From: an uncultured Lachnospiraceae bacterium
Lineage (GTDB): Bacteria; Bacillota; Clostridia; Lachnospirales; Lachnospiraceae
Assembly (NCBI GenBank): GCA_910586715.1
Contig: CAJUJG010000028.1
Coordinates: 21,603-34,637, forward strand
Length of the DNA stretch: 13,035 nucleotides
Direction: 5' to 3'
The notes below the pieces were generated by a model. That model did not search any database, was not told the origin of the DNA, and worked only from the letters and a program-made list of their open reading frames with translations. Within the stretch, counting starts at the first letter, position 1; each line of letters starts with the position of its first letter. Positions 1 to 7,854 of this stretch are shown here, piece by piece. The position numbers and the translations under genes are program-made.

Positions 1-7
1 TATTAAT

Positions 8-2653
8 ATGGCAGGAATGACGCCAATGATGACACAATATATGGAAACCAAAAAGCAGTACAAGGACTGTATTCTTTTTTACAGACTCGGTGACTTTTAT
101 GAAATGTTTTTTGAGGATGCAAAGCTGGTTTCCAAGGAGCTTGAGCTGACGCTGACTGGAAAAGACTGCGGGCTTGAGGAGCGTGCTCCGATGTGCGGCG
201 TGCCGTATCATGCATTGGACAATTACCTGACGCGCCTTGTGTCAAAAGGCTATAAAGTGGCAATCTGCGAACAGGTCGAAGATCCCAAAATGGCAAAAGG
301 ACTTGTAAAACGCGAAGTGACGCGCATTGTCACACCGGGCACAAATTTAAATATGCAGGCGCTGGAAGAATCTAAAAACAATTATATTATGTGTATTTCA
401 CACTTTCCGAATAAAATCGGCATTGCAATTGCGGATGTTACAACGGGGGACTTTTATATTACCGAAGTCGAGGGTTTGATAAAACTAACCGATGAATTGT
501 ACAAATATATGCCCACGGAAATCATTTGCAACGATGCTTTTTTGATGAGCGGTTTTGATATTGATGATTTGAAAAACCGCCTGAAAATGGCTGTGTATTC
601 TCTTGAACCGTGGTACTTTGACGAGGACGGATGCCGCAAATGCCTGATGGAGCATTTTAAGGTCAATACGCTTGCAGGCATGGGGATAGAGGATTTTCCT
701 TCCGGCATGATTTCCGCGGGCGCATTGATGCAGTATCTCCTTGAAACCCAAAAGACGCCGCTGACGCATATCACGCATATCACACCGTATCTTGCAAGCC
801 GCTTTATGCTTCTTGACAGCTCGACGAGGCGCAATTTGGAGCTGACGGAAACGTTGCGTGAGAAGCAGAAGCGCGGTTCGCTTTTGTGGGTGCTTGACAA
901 GACAAAAACGGCGATGGGCGCAAGGCAGATTCGTACGGATATGGAGCAGCCGCTCATTGACAAGGACGACATTAATGACCGTTTGGATACGGTTGAACAG
1001 CTCTGCAAAAATATGGTGGCAAGAGATGAAATCAGGGAGTATTTAAACCCGATTTACGATATGGAACGGCTTTTGGGCAAGGTCAGCTACAAAACCGCCA
1101 ATCCGCGCGACCTAATCTCTTTTGCCAATTCGATGGAGATGCTTCCGCATATCAAGACGGTTTTAAAGGAATTCGATGCAAAGCTGCTGCGGGAAATTGA
1201 TGCGCAGATTGATTCGCTTGAGGATTTGTTTTCGCTGATTAAACGTTCTATTTGTGAAGAACCGCCGCTTTTAATCCGGGAGGGAGGCATTATCCGGGAC
1301 GGTTTTGACGCGGATATTGACCATTTGCGCAAGGCAAAGACGGACGGGAAAAACTGGCTTGCGCAGCTTGAGGAGGAAGACCGCGAGCGGACGGGAATTA
1401 AAAACCTTAAAATCAAATATAACAAAGTATTCGGCTATTATTTTGAGGTCACCAATTCGTTTAAGAACATGGTTCCTGACGATTATGTGCGCAAGCAGAC
1501 GCTTGTCAATGCCGAGCGCTATACAACGCCGAAGCTAAAGGAGCTGGAAGATACCATTCTCAACGCGGAGGACAAGCTCAACACATTGGAATATGACATG
1601 TTCTGTAAAATCCGGGACGATATTGCCGGACAACTGGAACGCATTCAAAAGACTGCAAAAGCCGTAGGGCGTCTTGATGTTTTTGCATCGCTTTCACTTG
1701 TTGCCGAACAGAATCATTATGTCAGACCGGATTTAAATGACAAAGGCATTATTGACATTAAGGACGGCAGGCATCCCGTTGTGGAAAAAATGATAGACCA
1801 CGATATGTTCGTGTCAAACGATACGTATTTAAATAACGGCAATCACTGCATCGCCGTTATCACGGGACCCAATATGGCAGGAAAATCAACCTATATGCGG
1901 CAGTCGGCATTGATTGTGCTGATGGCGCAGCTTGGCAGCTTTGTGCCTGCAAAAAGTGCGGATATTGGCATTGTTGACCGGATTTTTACGCGTGTCGGCG
2001 CATCGGACGATTTGGCAAGCGGGCAAAGTACCTTTATGGTGGAAATGAATGAGGTTGCCAATATTTTAAGAAATGCCACTGCAAAAAGTCTTTTGGTGCT
2101 TGATGAAATCGGCAGGGGGACATCGACCTTTGACGGGCTGAGCATTGCGTGGGCGGTGATTGAACATATCAGCAACAAAAAGCTTCTCGGCGCAAAGACG
2201 CTTTTTGCCACGCATTACCACGAACTGACAGAATTGGAGGGCAAGATTAACAATGTCAACAATTATTGTATTGCCGTAAAGGAAAAGGGTGACGACATTG
2301 TATTTTTGCGCAAGATTGTAAAGGGAGGCGCCGACCGCAGTTATGGTATTCAGGTTGCAAAGCTTGCAGGTGTGCCGGATATGGTGATTGACCGTGCGAA
2401 GGAAATCGCGGAGCAGTTAAGTGATAACGATATTACGAACAAAGTTCAGGAAATCGCCGTGGATACGAAGGGCGAACGCAAAAAAGTAAAGCATTATGAT
2501 GATGTGGATATTGGTCAGATGTCGCTGTTGGATACGGTGAGCGATGCGGATATATTAAATGAGCTAAAGGAGATTGACGTGTTTAACCTCACGCCGCTTG
2601 ACGCGATGAATACACTTTACAGGCTGCAGAGTAAGATCAAAAACCGCTGGTAA
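8..2653 (+). CDS. mutS: DNA mismatch repair protein MutS
   Basis: MutS recognises mispaired or looped bases behind the replication fork and recruits MutL. The reading frame gives 881 residues, close to the 850-880 usual for MutS1. Visible motifs: the mismatch-wedging FYE at residues 30-32 inside LGDFYEMFFEDA; Walker A GPNMAGKST at 620-628; the STFMVEM signature before Walker B; Walker B LVLDEIGRGTS ending near 706; and FATHYHEL at 733-740. A C-terminal QMSLL at 837-841 resembles the QLSFF-type motif by which B. subtilis MutS binds the beta sliding clamp. The start is either ATG 8 (MAGMTPMM) or ATG 17; the ribosome site would lie before the window, so the choice is open. It precedes mutL in the same direction. 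In related genomes miaB commonly lies upstream, but that is not visible here. Identity is certain; the exact start is not. Confidence 0.97.
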   Translation: MAGMTPMMTQYMETKKQYKDCILFYRLGDFYEMFFEDAKLVSKELELTLTGKDCGLEERAPMCGVPYHALDNYLTRLVSKGYKVAICEQVEDPKMAKGLVKREVTRIVTPGTNLNMQALEESKNNYIMCISHFPNKIGIAIADVTTGDFYITEVEGLIKLTDELYKYMPTEIICNDAFLMSGFDIDDLKNRLKMAVYSLEPWYFDEDGCRKCLMEHFKVNTLAGMGIEDFPSGMISAGALMQYLLETQKTPLTHITHITPYLASRFMLLDSSTRRNLELTETLREKQKRGSLLWVLDKTKTAMGARQIRTDMEQPLIDKDDINDRLDTVEQLCKNMVARDEIREYLNPIYDMERLLGKVSYKTANPRDLISFANSMEMLPHIKTVLKEFDAKLLREIDAQIDSLEDLFSLIKRSICEEPPLLIREGGIIRDGFDADIDHLRKAKTDGKNWLAQLEEEDRERTGIKNLKIKYNKVFGYYFEVTNSFKNMVPDDYVRKQTLVNAERYTTPKLKELEDTILNAEDKLNTLEYDMFCKIRDDIAGQLERIQKTAKAVGRLDVFASLSLVAEQNHYVRPDLNDKGIIDIKDGRHPVVEKMIDHDMFVSNDTYLNNGNHCIAVITGPNMAGKSTYMRQSALIVLMAQLGSFVPAKSADIGIVDRIFTRVGASDDLASGQSTFMVEMNEVANILRNATAKSLLVLDEIGRGTSTFDGLSIAWAVIEHISNKKLLGAKTLFATHYHELTELEGKINNVNNYCIAVKEKGDDIVFLRKIVKGGADRSYGIQVAKLAGVPDMVIDRAKEIAEQLSDNDITNKVQEIAVDTKGERKKVKHYDDVDIGQMSLLDTVSDADILNELKEIDVFNLTPLDAMNTLYRLQSKIKNRW

Positions 2654-2658
2654 AAATA

Positions 2659-2678
2659 GCGTCGCCCGGCGGCGACGC
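2659..2678. other. Perfect GC-rich hairpin after mutS
   Basis: GCGTCGCC (2659-2666) pairs perfectly with GGCGACGC (2671-2678) across a CGGC tetraloop, starting 5 bp after the mutS stop. On the + strand it is followed by ATTAAGAG, with no T-run, so it is not a classic forward terminator. On the - strand the stem is followed by TATTTTTA, which looks like an intrinsic terminator for transcription coming from the other side, although no - strand gene is seen here. It may also protect the 3' end of mutS mRNA. The stem is seen directly; the role is inference. Confidence 0.7.
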
Positions 2679-2683
2679 ATTAA

Positions 2684-2721
2684 GAGAATGCAAAGCCATT
2701 CTTCAAATGGCATGCATTCTC
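2684..2721. repeat. 38-bp imperfect palindrome between mutS and mutL
   Basis: The outer arms GAGAATGCA (2684-2692) and TGCATTCTC (2713-2721) are perfect 9-bp inverted repeats. Inside them GCCATT (2695-2700) pairs with AATGGC (2706-2711) around a CTTCA loop. The two stems are separated by a small AA/A internal bulge. The result is one long hairpin placed 5 bp after the first one and 72 bp before mutL. It is followed by CCCAAAATAAAG, not a T-run, so it is not an evident terminator. The rest of the 140-bp gap (2722-2793) is AT-rich and has no convincing sigma-A promoter. Possible roles are RNA processing, a dispersed palindromic repeat, or a protein site. Confidence 0.7.
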
Positions 2722-2793
2722 CCAAAATAAAGCAGGCTGCTGCGTTTGTTCATCAGTAATGGTTTTTCATTTTAAGAAAGGATAACGTTATAT

Positions 2794-4797
2794 ATGGCAG
2801 AAATTCATGTACTTGATGATGCGACAATTGATAAAATAGCCGCAGGAGAGGTTGTGGAGCGTCCTGCAAGCGTCGTAAAGGAGCTGGTGGAAAATGCGAT
2901 GGACGCGGGAGCGCATGCCGTTACGGTGGAAATTAAAGAGGGCGGTATCGAGTTTATCCGCGTGACGGATGACGGAGACGGCATCGAACATACGCAGGTA
3001 CGCAATGCCTTTATGCGTCATGCGACAAGTAAAATCAGCTCCGTGGCAGACCTGATGTGCTTAAACAGCATGGGATTTCGCGGAGAAGCGCTCTCAAGCA
3101 TTGCCGCAGTCGCCAAAGTGGAGCTGATTACAAAGACGAAGGATGCGATTACAGGAACCCGGATTTGCCTCGAGGGTGCGCGCGAAACGGCATTTGAGGA
3201 GGTCGGCGCACCAAACGGCACAACATTCATTGTACGAAACCTGTTCTTCAACACGCCGGTCAGACGCAAATTCCTGAAAACAGCCATGACAGAGGCAAGC
3301 TATATTACGGATTTGCTGGAACATATGGCGCTCTCAAGACCGGAAATTTCGTTTAAGTATGTGCTGAACGGACAGACCAAATTTTATACAAACGGAGACG
3401 GCGACCTGCATGCCATTATCTACCGCATTTTCGGCAGGGATATTGCAAATGAGCTGATGGCATTCCAGGCAGTTGACGAAAATATCGTGATTGAGGGGTT
3501 TTTGGGGAAAACAGCGCTCAACCGCGCAAACAGGAATTTTGAAAATTATTTTGTTAACAGACGCTATGTCAAGAGTAAAATCCTGTCAAAGGCAATTGAG
3601 GAAGGGTATCAGCCCTATATGATGCAGCACCGGTATCCGTTCTGCGTCGTGCACATCACGGTGCCGCCGGAGAGTGTCGACGTAAACGTTCATCCGACTA
3701 AAATGGAAGTGCGCTTTTCCAACCAAAACAGCATCTATAAGCTGATTGCGGACAATATTTCCGAATTTTTGTCACAGCAGGAAATGATACCGCAGGCAAC
3801 CTTGGGACAGGATAAAAAAAGCAAAAAAAAGGAAGAGAAAAAACAAGAGGCGCCCGAGCCGTTTGAAAAGGAACGGCGGCTTGCAGATACTGTTGCAAAT
3901 GCCGCAAACCTTCTGCGCGAGGATACTGGATATAACCGCGGCAAAAATGACACGAGTGTCATTTTTGCCAGCAGCTATGACGATGTAAAGACAGAAAAGG
4001 AGCCCTTTTTCGTCGATAACCGTGCTCCAATACAGCCGCAAAGTTCTTCTGCGACAGCCAATTCGCAGCCTAATCCGGTGCAGAACAAAATACTCGGTGC
4101 ACCGCCAAAAGAAAACGACATGCAAAATAGCGGCATCATTAAAGCAAAGGATCAGATTATTGTAGAGAAACCGGAGCAGTTAAACTTCTTTGACGAAAAG
4201 CTTTTAACACGCGAGGCAAAGCAGGAGTACCGCATTGTAGGACAGATATTTGATACCTACTGGATTATCGAATATCGTGATAAAATGCTGATGATCGACC
4301 AGCACGCCGCCCATGAAAAAGTAAAATACGAACAGATATTAAAAAAAGTGGAAGCCAACGAAGTCTACACGCAGACGCTCACCCCGCCCGTTGTCATCAG
4401 CGTGACGCCCAAGGAGGCGGACATTATCAACAGCTATGCCAAATATTTTGAGGAGCTTGGCTTTGAAATCGAGGATTTTGGTATGAATGCGTTCGCAATC
4501 AGAGGCGTGCCGCTGGATTTGTTCAGTTATCAGATTAAAGACTTATTTGAAGAGATTCTGACACAGATGTCAGAAAGTCCGGTCAAAGGCGTACCGCAGA
4601 TTATCCGCGAAAAAATAGCGTCAATGGCATGTAAGGCGGCGGTAAAGGGAAACAATTCATTAAGCTTTTCAGAGGCAGACAGGCTGATTGAACAGCTTTT
4701 GGAACTTGACAATCCGTACAATTGTCCGCACGGCAGACCGACCATTATTTCCATGTCAAAATACGAGGTGGAAAAAAAGTTTAAAAGAACAGTGTGA
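2794..4797 (+). CDS. mutL: DNA mismatch repair protein MutL with endonuclease domain
   Basis: MutL couples mismatch recognition by MutS to strand incision. At 667 residues it has the usual two-domain layout. The N-terminal GHKL ATPase shows ELVENAMDAGA (E30, the catalytic-base position, and N34), DDGDGI, GFRGEALSSI and GTTFIVRNLFFNTPVRRKF. A variable Lys/Glu-rich linker runs from about 335 to 470. The C-terminal domain has the nuclease motif DQHA(X)2E(X)4E, here D502-Q-H-A505, E508 and E513, plus ACK at 612-614 and CPHGRP at 644-649, the metal-binding set of endonuclease MutLs found in bacteria without MutH. QTLTPP at 527-532 resembles the clamp-binding motif of B. subtilis MutL. The start at ATG 2794 has AAAGGA about 11 bp upstream. 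It ends 22 bp before miaA. Identity and nicking activity are well supported by family knowledge. Confidence 0.97.
   Translation: MAEIHVLDDATIDKIAAGEVVERPASVVKELVENAMDAGAHAVTVEIKEGGIEFIRVTDDGDGIEHTQVRNAFMRHATSKISSVADLMCLNSMGFRGEALSSIAAVAKVELITKTKDAITGTRICLEGARETAFEEVGAPNGTTFIVRNLFFNTPVRRKFLKTAMTEASYITDLLEHMALSRPEISFKYVLNGQTKFYTNGDGDLHAIIYRIFGRDIANELMAFQAVDENIVIEGFLGKTALNRANRNFENYFVNRRYVKSKILSKAIEEGYQPYMMQHRYPFCVVHITVPPESVDVNVHPTKMEVRFSNQNSIYKLIADNISEFLSQQEMIPQATLGQDKKSKKKEEKKQEAPEPFEKERRLADTVANAANLLREDTGYNRGKNDTSVIFASSYDDVKTEKEPFFVDNRAPIQPQSSSATANSQPNPVQNKILGAPPKENDMQNSGIIKAKDQIIVEKPEQLNFFDEKLLTREAKQEYRIVGQIFDTYWIIEYRDKMLMIDQHAAHEKVKYEQILKKVEANEVYTQTLTPPVVISVTPKEADIINSYAKYFEELGFEIEDFGMNAFAIRGVPLDLFSYQIKDLFEEILTQMSESPVKGVPQIIREKIASMACKAAVKGNNSLSFSEADRLIEQLLELDNPYNCPHGRPTIISMSKYEVEKKFKRTV
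3814..3843 (+). repeat. Cluster of poly-A runs in the mutL linker (A7, A8, A6)
   Basis: Three coding A-runs lie within 30 bp: A7 at 3814-3820, A8 at 3823-3830 and A6 at 3838-3843. They encode a Lys/Glu-rich stretch around residues 340-350, between the ATPase and nuclease domains. Reading the shifted frames by hand, gaining one A in the A8 run meets TGA at 3864-3866, and losing one A meets TAA at 3986-3988. Either slip would remove the endonuclease and dimerisation domain. Confidence 0.85.
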
Positions 4798-4819
4798 AAG
4801 CAGGGAGAACAGGAATAAT

Positions 4820-5773
4820 ATGAAAAAACTCATTATTCTGACAGGACCGACTGCCGCAGGAAAAACCAAACTTTCAATCGCGCTTGCAAAAGCCATAAAC
4901 GGTGAAATTATTTCTGCCGATTCCATGCAGGTTTACCGTCATATGGACATCGGTTCGGCAAAAATCCGTCCCGAAGAGATGCAGGGAATACAGCATTATC
5001 TGATCGATATTTTGGAACCGTCGCAGGACTTTAATATCGTCTTGTTTCAGACGTATGCCAAACAGGCAATGGCGGAAATTTATGCAAAGGGCAAAATTCC
5101 TATTTTTGTAGGCGGTACGGGGTTTTATATCCAATCCGTTCTCTATGACATAGATTTTTGTGAAAGTGATGAGGATACGGCGCTGCGGTCAGAGCTTGCA
5201 TTCATTGCCCGGCAAAAAGGAGCAGCATATCTGCATTCCATGCTGAAAGAATGTGACGAAAAAGCCGCCGCCGAAATTCACGAAAACAATGTCAAGCGCG
5301 TCATCAGAGCAATTGAATTTTTCCGGCAGACCGGAACAAAAATATCAGAGCATAACGCTATGGAGCGGCAAAAGGAAGCAGCATACGATTTTCGTTATTT
5401 TGTGCTTACGGACGAACGGCAAAGGCTCTACAAAGCCATTGACAGACGTGTTGACCTCATGCTGGAAAACGGACTTGTGGAAGAAGTAAAAAAGCTGATG
5501 GATATGGGATGCAGACGCGATTCTGTGGCAATGCAGGGACTAGGCTATAAGGAAATTATTTCGTATTTGGAAGGCGAATGTACACTGGACGAAGCGGTTT
5601 GCGTCATAAAAAGAGATACACGCCGATTTGCCAAAAGACAGCTCACATGGTTTCGGCGGGAGCGGGACGTTATTTGGATTGAAAAAGACAAATTTGAATA
5701 CGACGATGAAAAAATGTTACACTATATGTTAGGAGCAATCAATAATGAATACGGAAACAGAGAACATATATAA
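4820..5773 (+). CDS. miaA: tRNA dimethylallyltransferase MiaA
   Basis: MiaA transfers a dimethylallyl group from dimethylallyl diphosphate to N6 of A37 in tRNAs reading codons that begin with U. This gives i6A, the substrate that MiaB then methylthiolates. The 317-residue product is of usual length. It shows the P-loop GPTAAGKT at 9-16, SADSMQVYRHMDIGSAK at about 33-49 (substrate-recognition aspartate region), FVGGTGFYIQS, and the C-terminal DTRRFAKRQLTWFR helix typical of the family. The frame stays open back to 4688, but that part overlaps the end of mutL and lacks family sequence. ATG 4820 begins the standard MKKLIILTGPTAAGK, with AGGA at 4811-4814. It lies 22 bp after mutL, so co-transcription is likely. 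Its last 29 bp overlap the next gene. Confidence 0.97.
   Translation: MKKLIILTGPTAAGKTKLSIALAKAINGEIISADSMQVYRHMDIGSAKIRPEEMQGIQHYLIDILEPSQDFNIVLFQTYAKQAMAEIYAKGKIPIFVGGTGFYIQSVLYDIDFCESDEDTALRSELAFIARQKGAAYLHSMLKECDEKAAAEIHENNVKRVIRAIEFFRQTGTKISEHNAMERQKEAAYDFRYFVLTDERQRLYKAIDRRVDLMLENGLVEEVKKLMDMGCRRDSVAMQGLGYKEIISYLEGECTLDEAVCVIKRDTRRFAKRQLTWFRRERDVIWIEKDKFEYDDEKMLHYMLGAINNEYGNREHI
5731..5735 (+). promoter_or_regulatory. Strong ribosome binding site inside the miaA end
   Basis: AGGAG at 5731-5735 sits 9 bp before ATG 5745 and within the miaA coding sequence. It fixes the start of the downstream PLP-enzyme gene and places the translation start before the miaA stop, which favours coupled translation. 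Confidence 0.75.
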
Positions 5774-7031
5774 GGAACTTGGAATATCCGATAAAGTCTA
5801 TCGGTTTAGTAAAGAAATTTTAGACAACTTAAAACAGCGTTTTTGTGAAATAGACCAAACCGCGGAGTATAACCAGCTTAAGGTCATTAAGGCAATGCAG
5901 GACAATAAAGTAAGTGAGGCATGCCTGCTTGGCACAACCGGCTATGGCTATAATGATTTGGGGCGCGACACGCTGGAGGCAGTTTATGCGTCTGTTTTTC
6001 ACACGGAAGACGCACTGGTCCGCCCGCAGATTACCTGCGGCACACACGCGCTCGCGCTTGCGCTGATGAGCAACCTAAGACCGGGGGATGAGCTGTTATC
6101 GCCTGTCGGTAAGCCGTACGATACCTTGGAGGAAGTTATCGGAATACGACCGTCTAAAGGTTCTCTTGCGGAATATGGCATTACGTATAAACAGGTTGAT
6201 CTTTTAGCGGACGGCAGTTTTGATTACGATAATATCAAAAAAGCAGTAAACGAAAAAACAAAACTGGTGACAATCCAACGCTCAAAGGGTTATCAGACAA
6301 GACCAACCCTTTCCGTACAAAAAATCGGCGAGCTGATTTCCTTTATTAAAGGAATAAAACCCGATGTCATCTGTATGGTTGATAACTGCTACGGAGAGTT
6401 TGTAGAACGGCTGGAGCCTACGGACGTGGGGGCGGACATGGCGGTCGGTTCCTTAATCAAAAATCCGGGCGGCGGACTTGCTCCCATAGGCGGCTATATC
6501 GTCGGTAAAAAGGAGTGTGTGGAGAATGCCGCATACAGATTGACCTCGCCGGGGCTTGGCAAGGAAGTCGGAGCATCGCTTGGAATTTTAAAGGATTTTT
6601 ATCAGGGTCTGTTCCTTGCGCCAACCGTCACGGCGGGCGCGTTAAAGGGCGCTGTTTTTGCTGCAAATGCATACAAGAAGCTGGGCTTTGCGGTCATTCC
6701 CGATTCCACGCAGTCACGGCACGATATTATTCAGGCGGTTACGTTTGGAACGCCTGAAGGCGTGATAGCCTTCTGCAAGGGCATACAGGCAGCGGCACCC
6801 GTTGACAGTTTTGTGACGCCCGAGCCGTGGGATATGCCGGGCTATGACAGCAAAGTCATTATGGCGGCAGGTGCATTTGTATCCGGATCGTCGATTGAGC
6901 TGAGCGCGGACGGTCCCATAAAGCCGCCGTATGCCGTATATTTTCAAGGGGGGCTTACGTATGAACATGCCCGCTTTGGGATTATGAAAACCTTGCAGAG
7001 CATTGCAGATGCGGGGCTTGCGGCGTTTTAA
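5745..7031 (+). CDS. PLP-dependent enzyme, methionine gamma-lyase / aluminium resistance family
   Basis: This 428-residue protein belongs to the fold-type I PLP enzymes annotated as 'methionine gamma-lyase family' or 'aluminium resistance protein' (relatives of B. subtilis YnbB). Visible landmarks: TTGYGYNDLGRDTLE near 63-77; CGTHALALAL around 98-107, where the glycine/threonine turn would hold the PLP phosphate; MVDNCYGEFVE, whose aspartate would pair with the pyridine nitrogen; and SLIKNPGGGLAP, in which K239 is the predicted Schiff-base lysine. The family is thought to cleave sulfur amino acids such as methionine or cystathionine, but its true substrate is poorly settled and cannot be read from the sequence. 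It overlaps miaA by 29 bp and has its own AGGAG. A 112-bp gap follows, with no clear terminator. Family call is firm, substrate unknown. Confidence 0.9.
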   Translation: MNTETENIYKELGISDKVYRFSKEILDNLKQRFCEIDQTAEYNQLKVIKAMQDNKVSEACLLGTTGYGYNDLGRDTLEAVYASVFHTEDALVRPQITCGTHALALALMSNLRPGDELLSPVGKPYDTLEEVIGIRPSKGSLAEYGITYKQVDLLADGSFDYDNIKKAVNEKTKLVTIQRSKGYQTRPTLSVQKIGELISFIKGIKPDVICMVDNCYGEFVERLEPTDVGADMAVGSLIKNPGGGLAPIGGYIVGKKECVENAAYRLTSPGLGKEVGASLGILKDFYQGLFLAPTVTAGALKGAVFAANAYKKLGFAVIPDSTQSRHDIIQAVTFGTPEGVIAFCKGIQAAAPVDSFVTPEPWDMPGYDSKVIMAAGAFVSGSSIELSADGPIKPPYAVYFQGGLTYEHARFGIMKTLQSIADAGLAAF

Positions 7032-7065
7032 GGAAGCGGTGTCGAAAAAAAACGAATATTTCTTG

Positions 7066-7094
7066 TGTACAGACGTTGACGGGTGTGGTAAGAT
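7066..7094 (+). promoter_or_regulatory. Candidate sigma-A promoter upstream of radC-mreBCD
   Basis: In the 112-bp gap before radC, TGTACA (7066-7071, 4 of 6 to TTGACA) is followed after 17 bp by TAAGAT (7089-7094, 4 of 6 to TATAAT), with a TG dinucleotide at 7086-7087 forming an extended -10. Transcription would start near 7101 and serve radC and the shape genes. The match is moderate. Nothing else recognisable is in the gap apart from an A8 run at 7045-7052. Confidence 0.4.
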
Positions 7095-7143
7095 AACAAT
7101 TGGATTACGCTTATTTGAATAGAGGGCAGCCTCACAAAAAGAT

Positions 7144-7833
7144 ATGAGTCATTTTAAGGAAATTTACGCATCCGACGAATTGCCGTACGACAAATTCCTG
7201 CGCCTTGGAGCCGAAAATCTGTCCGACGCGGAACTGCTTGCAATTATGCTGCGTACCGGAACAAGGGACAAGACGCCGATTGAGCTTGGACGCGACATCT
7301 TAAATCTTGCCGGAGACAAGCTCGGTCTCTTAGGTCTGTATCATTTCGGCGTTAAGGAGCTGATGCAGATACCGGGAATCGGCGAAGTGAAGGCAGTACA
7401 GCTTTTATGCATTGCCGAGATTGCAAAACGCACTGCAAACATGAAAGCGAAAACCAATCTTTGTTTTGATAAACCGGAAACCGTGGCGGCATATTATATG
7501 GAACGGCTGCGTCATAAAGCGACGGAGCAGCTTTTGCTGGTGCTCTTGGACAGTCGTAAAAATATAATCAGTGAAACGATTATCTCTGCGGGAACCGCCA
7601 ACGCTACACTTGTGTCTCCGCGGGAAATCTGCGGCAGGGCGCTTCGATTGGATGCGGCATATATGCTGCTTTTGCACAATCATCCAAGCGGAAATCCAAA
7701 ACCTAGCAGACAGGATCTTCTTGCAACGCAAAAGATAAAAGAAGTGTCCGATTTAGTTGAAATTCCGCTGTTGGATCACATTATCATAGGTGACAACAGA
7801 TATACAAGTTTTAATCAAAAAGGACTTTTATAA
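7144..7833 (+). CDS. radC: RadC family JAB/MPN-domain protein
   Basis: The 229-residue product is a full-length RadC. The N-terminal part contains LSDAELLAIMLRTGT and a helix-hairpin-helix-like IPGIGEVKAVQLL near 78-90. The C-terminal JAB1/MPN metalloprotease-like fold has E144 (ISETIISAGT) and the metal motif H178-N-H180 (X)7 S188 XX D191. Despite its name, a repair role for RadC is doubtful, and its biochemical job remains unclear in the literature as I know it. The ATG at 7144 matches the usual RadC start; its ribosome site is weak, with GAGGG lying 17 bp upstream. RadC directly before mreBCD is a conserved Firmicutes order (as in B. subtilis ysxA-mreB). It ends 21 bp before mreB. Confidence 0.96.
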   Translation: MSHFKEIYASDELPYDKFLRLGAENLSDAELLAIMLRTGTRDKTPIELGRDILNLAGDKLGLLGLYHFGVKELMQIPGIGEVKAVQLLCIAEIAKRTANMKAKTNLCFDKPETVAAYYMERLRHKATEQLLLVLLDSRKNIISETIISAGTANATLVSPREICGRALRLDAAYMLLLHNHPSGNPKPSRQDLLATQKIKEVSDLVEIPLLDHIIIGDNRYTSFNQKGLL

Positions 7834-7841
7834 AACAGAAA

Positions 7842-7845
7842 GGAG
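7842..7845 (+). promoter_or_regulatory. Ribosome binding site setting the mreB TTG start
   Basis: GGAG at 7842-7845 (within AAAGGAG) is 9 bp before TTG 7855, a good spacing. The in-frame TTG at 7846 would sit immediately against it, so 7855 is the better start. Confidence 0.7.
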
Positions 7846-7854
7846 TTGTTAAAA

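Noticed and set aside
767..787. Short tandem repeat in mutS coding for HITHIT
   Set aside because: Two copies of a 9-bp unit within conserved coding sequence is too little to call a functional repeat.
454..1008. Long - strand open frame (184 residues) opposite mutS
   Set aside because: It is antisense to well-conserved MutS sequence, its product is Ser/Arg-rich without any recognisable domain, and it has no convincing ribosome site.
2659..2678. The GC hairpin as a forward rho-independent terminator for mutS
   Set aside because: The stem is followed by ATTAAGAG on the + strand, with no T-run, so forward termination is not supported.
4688..4819. In-frame extension of miaA upstream into mutL
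   Set aside because: The extra residues are the mutL end read in another frame; ATG 4820 has a ribosome site and begins the standard MiaA N-terminus.
7045..7075. Possible LexA/SOS operator upstream of radC
   Set aside because: CGAATATTTC only loosely resembles a clostridial or Bacillus LexA box and lacks the paired GAAC/GTTC half-sites.
7076..7081. TTGACG as a -35 box upstream of radC
   Set aside because: No acceptable -10 hexamer lies 16-18 bp downstream; the extended -10 at 7089-7094 fits better with TGTACA at 7066-7071.
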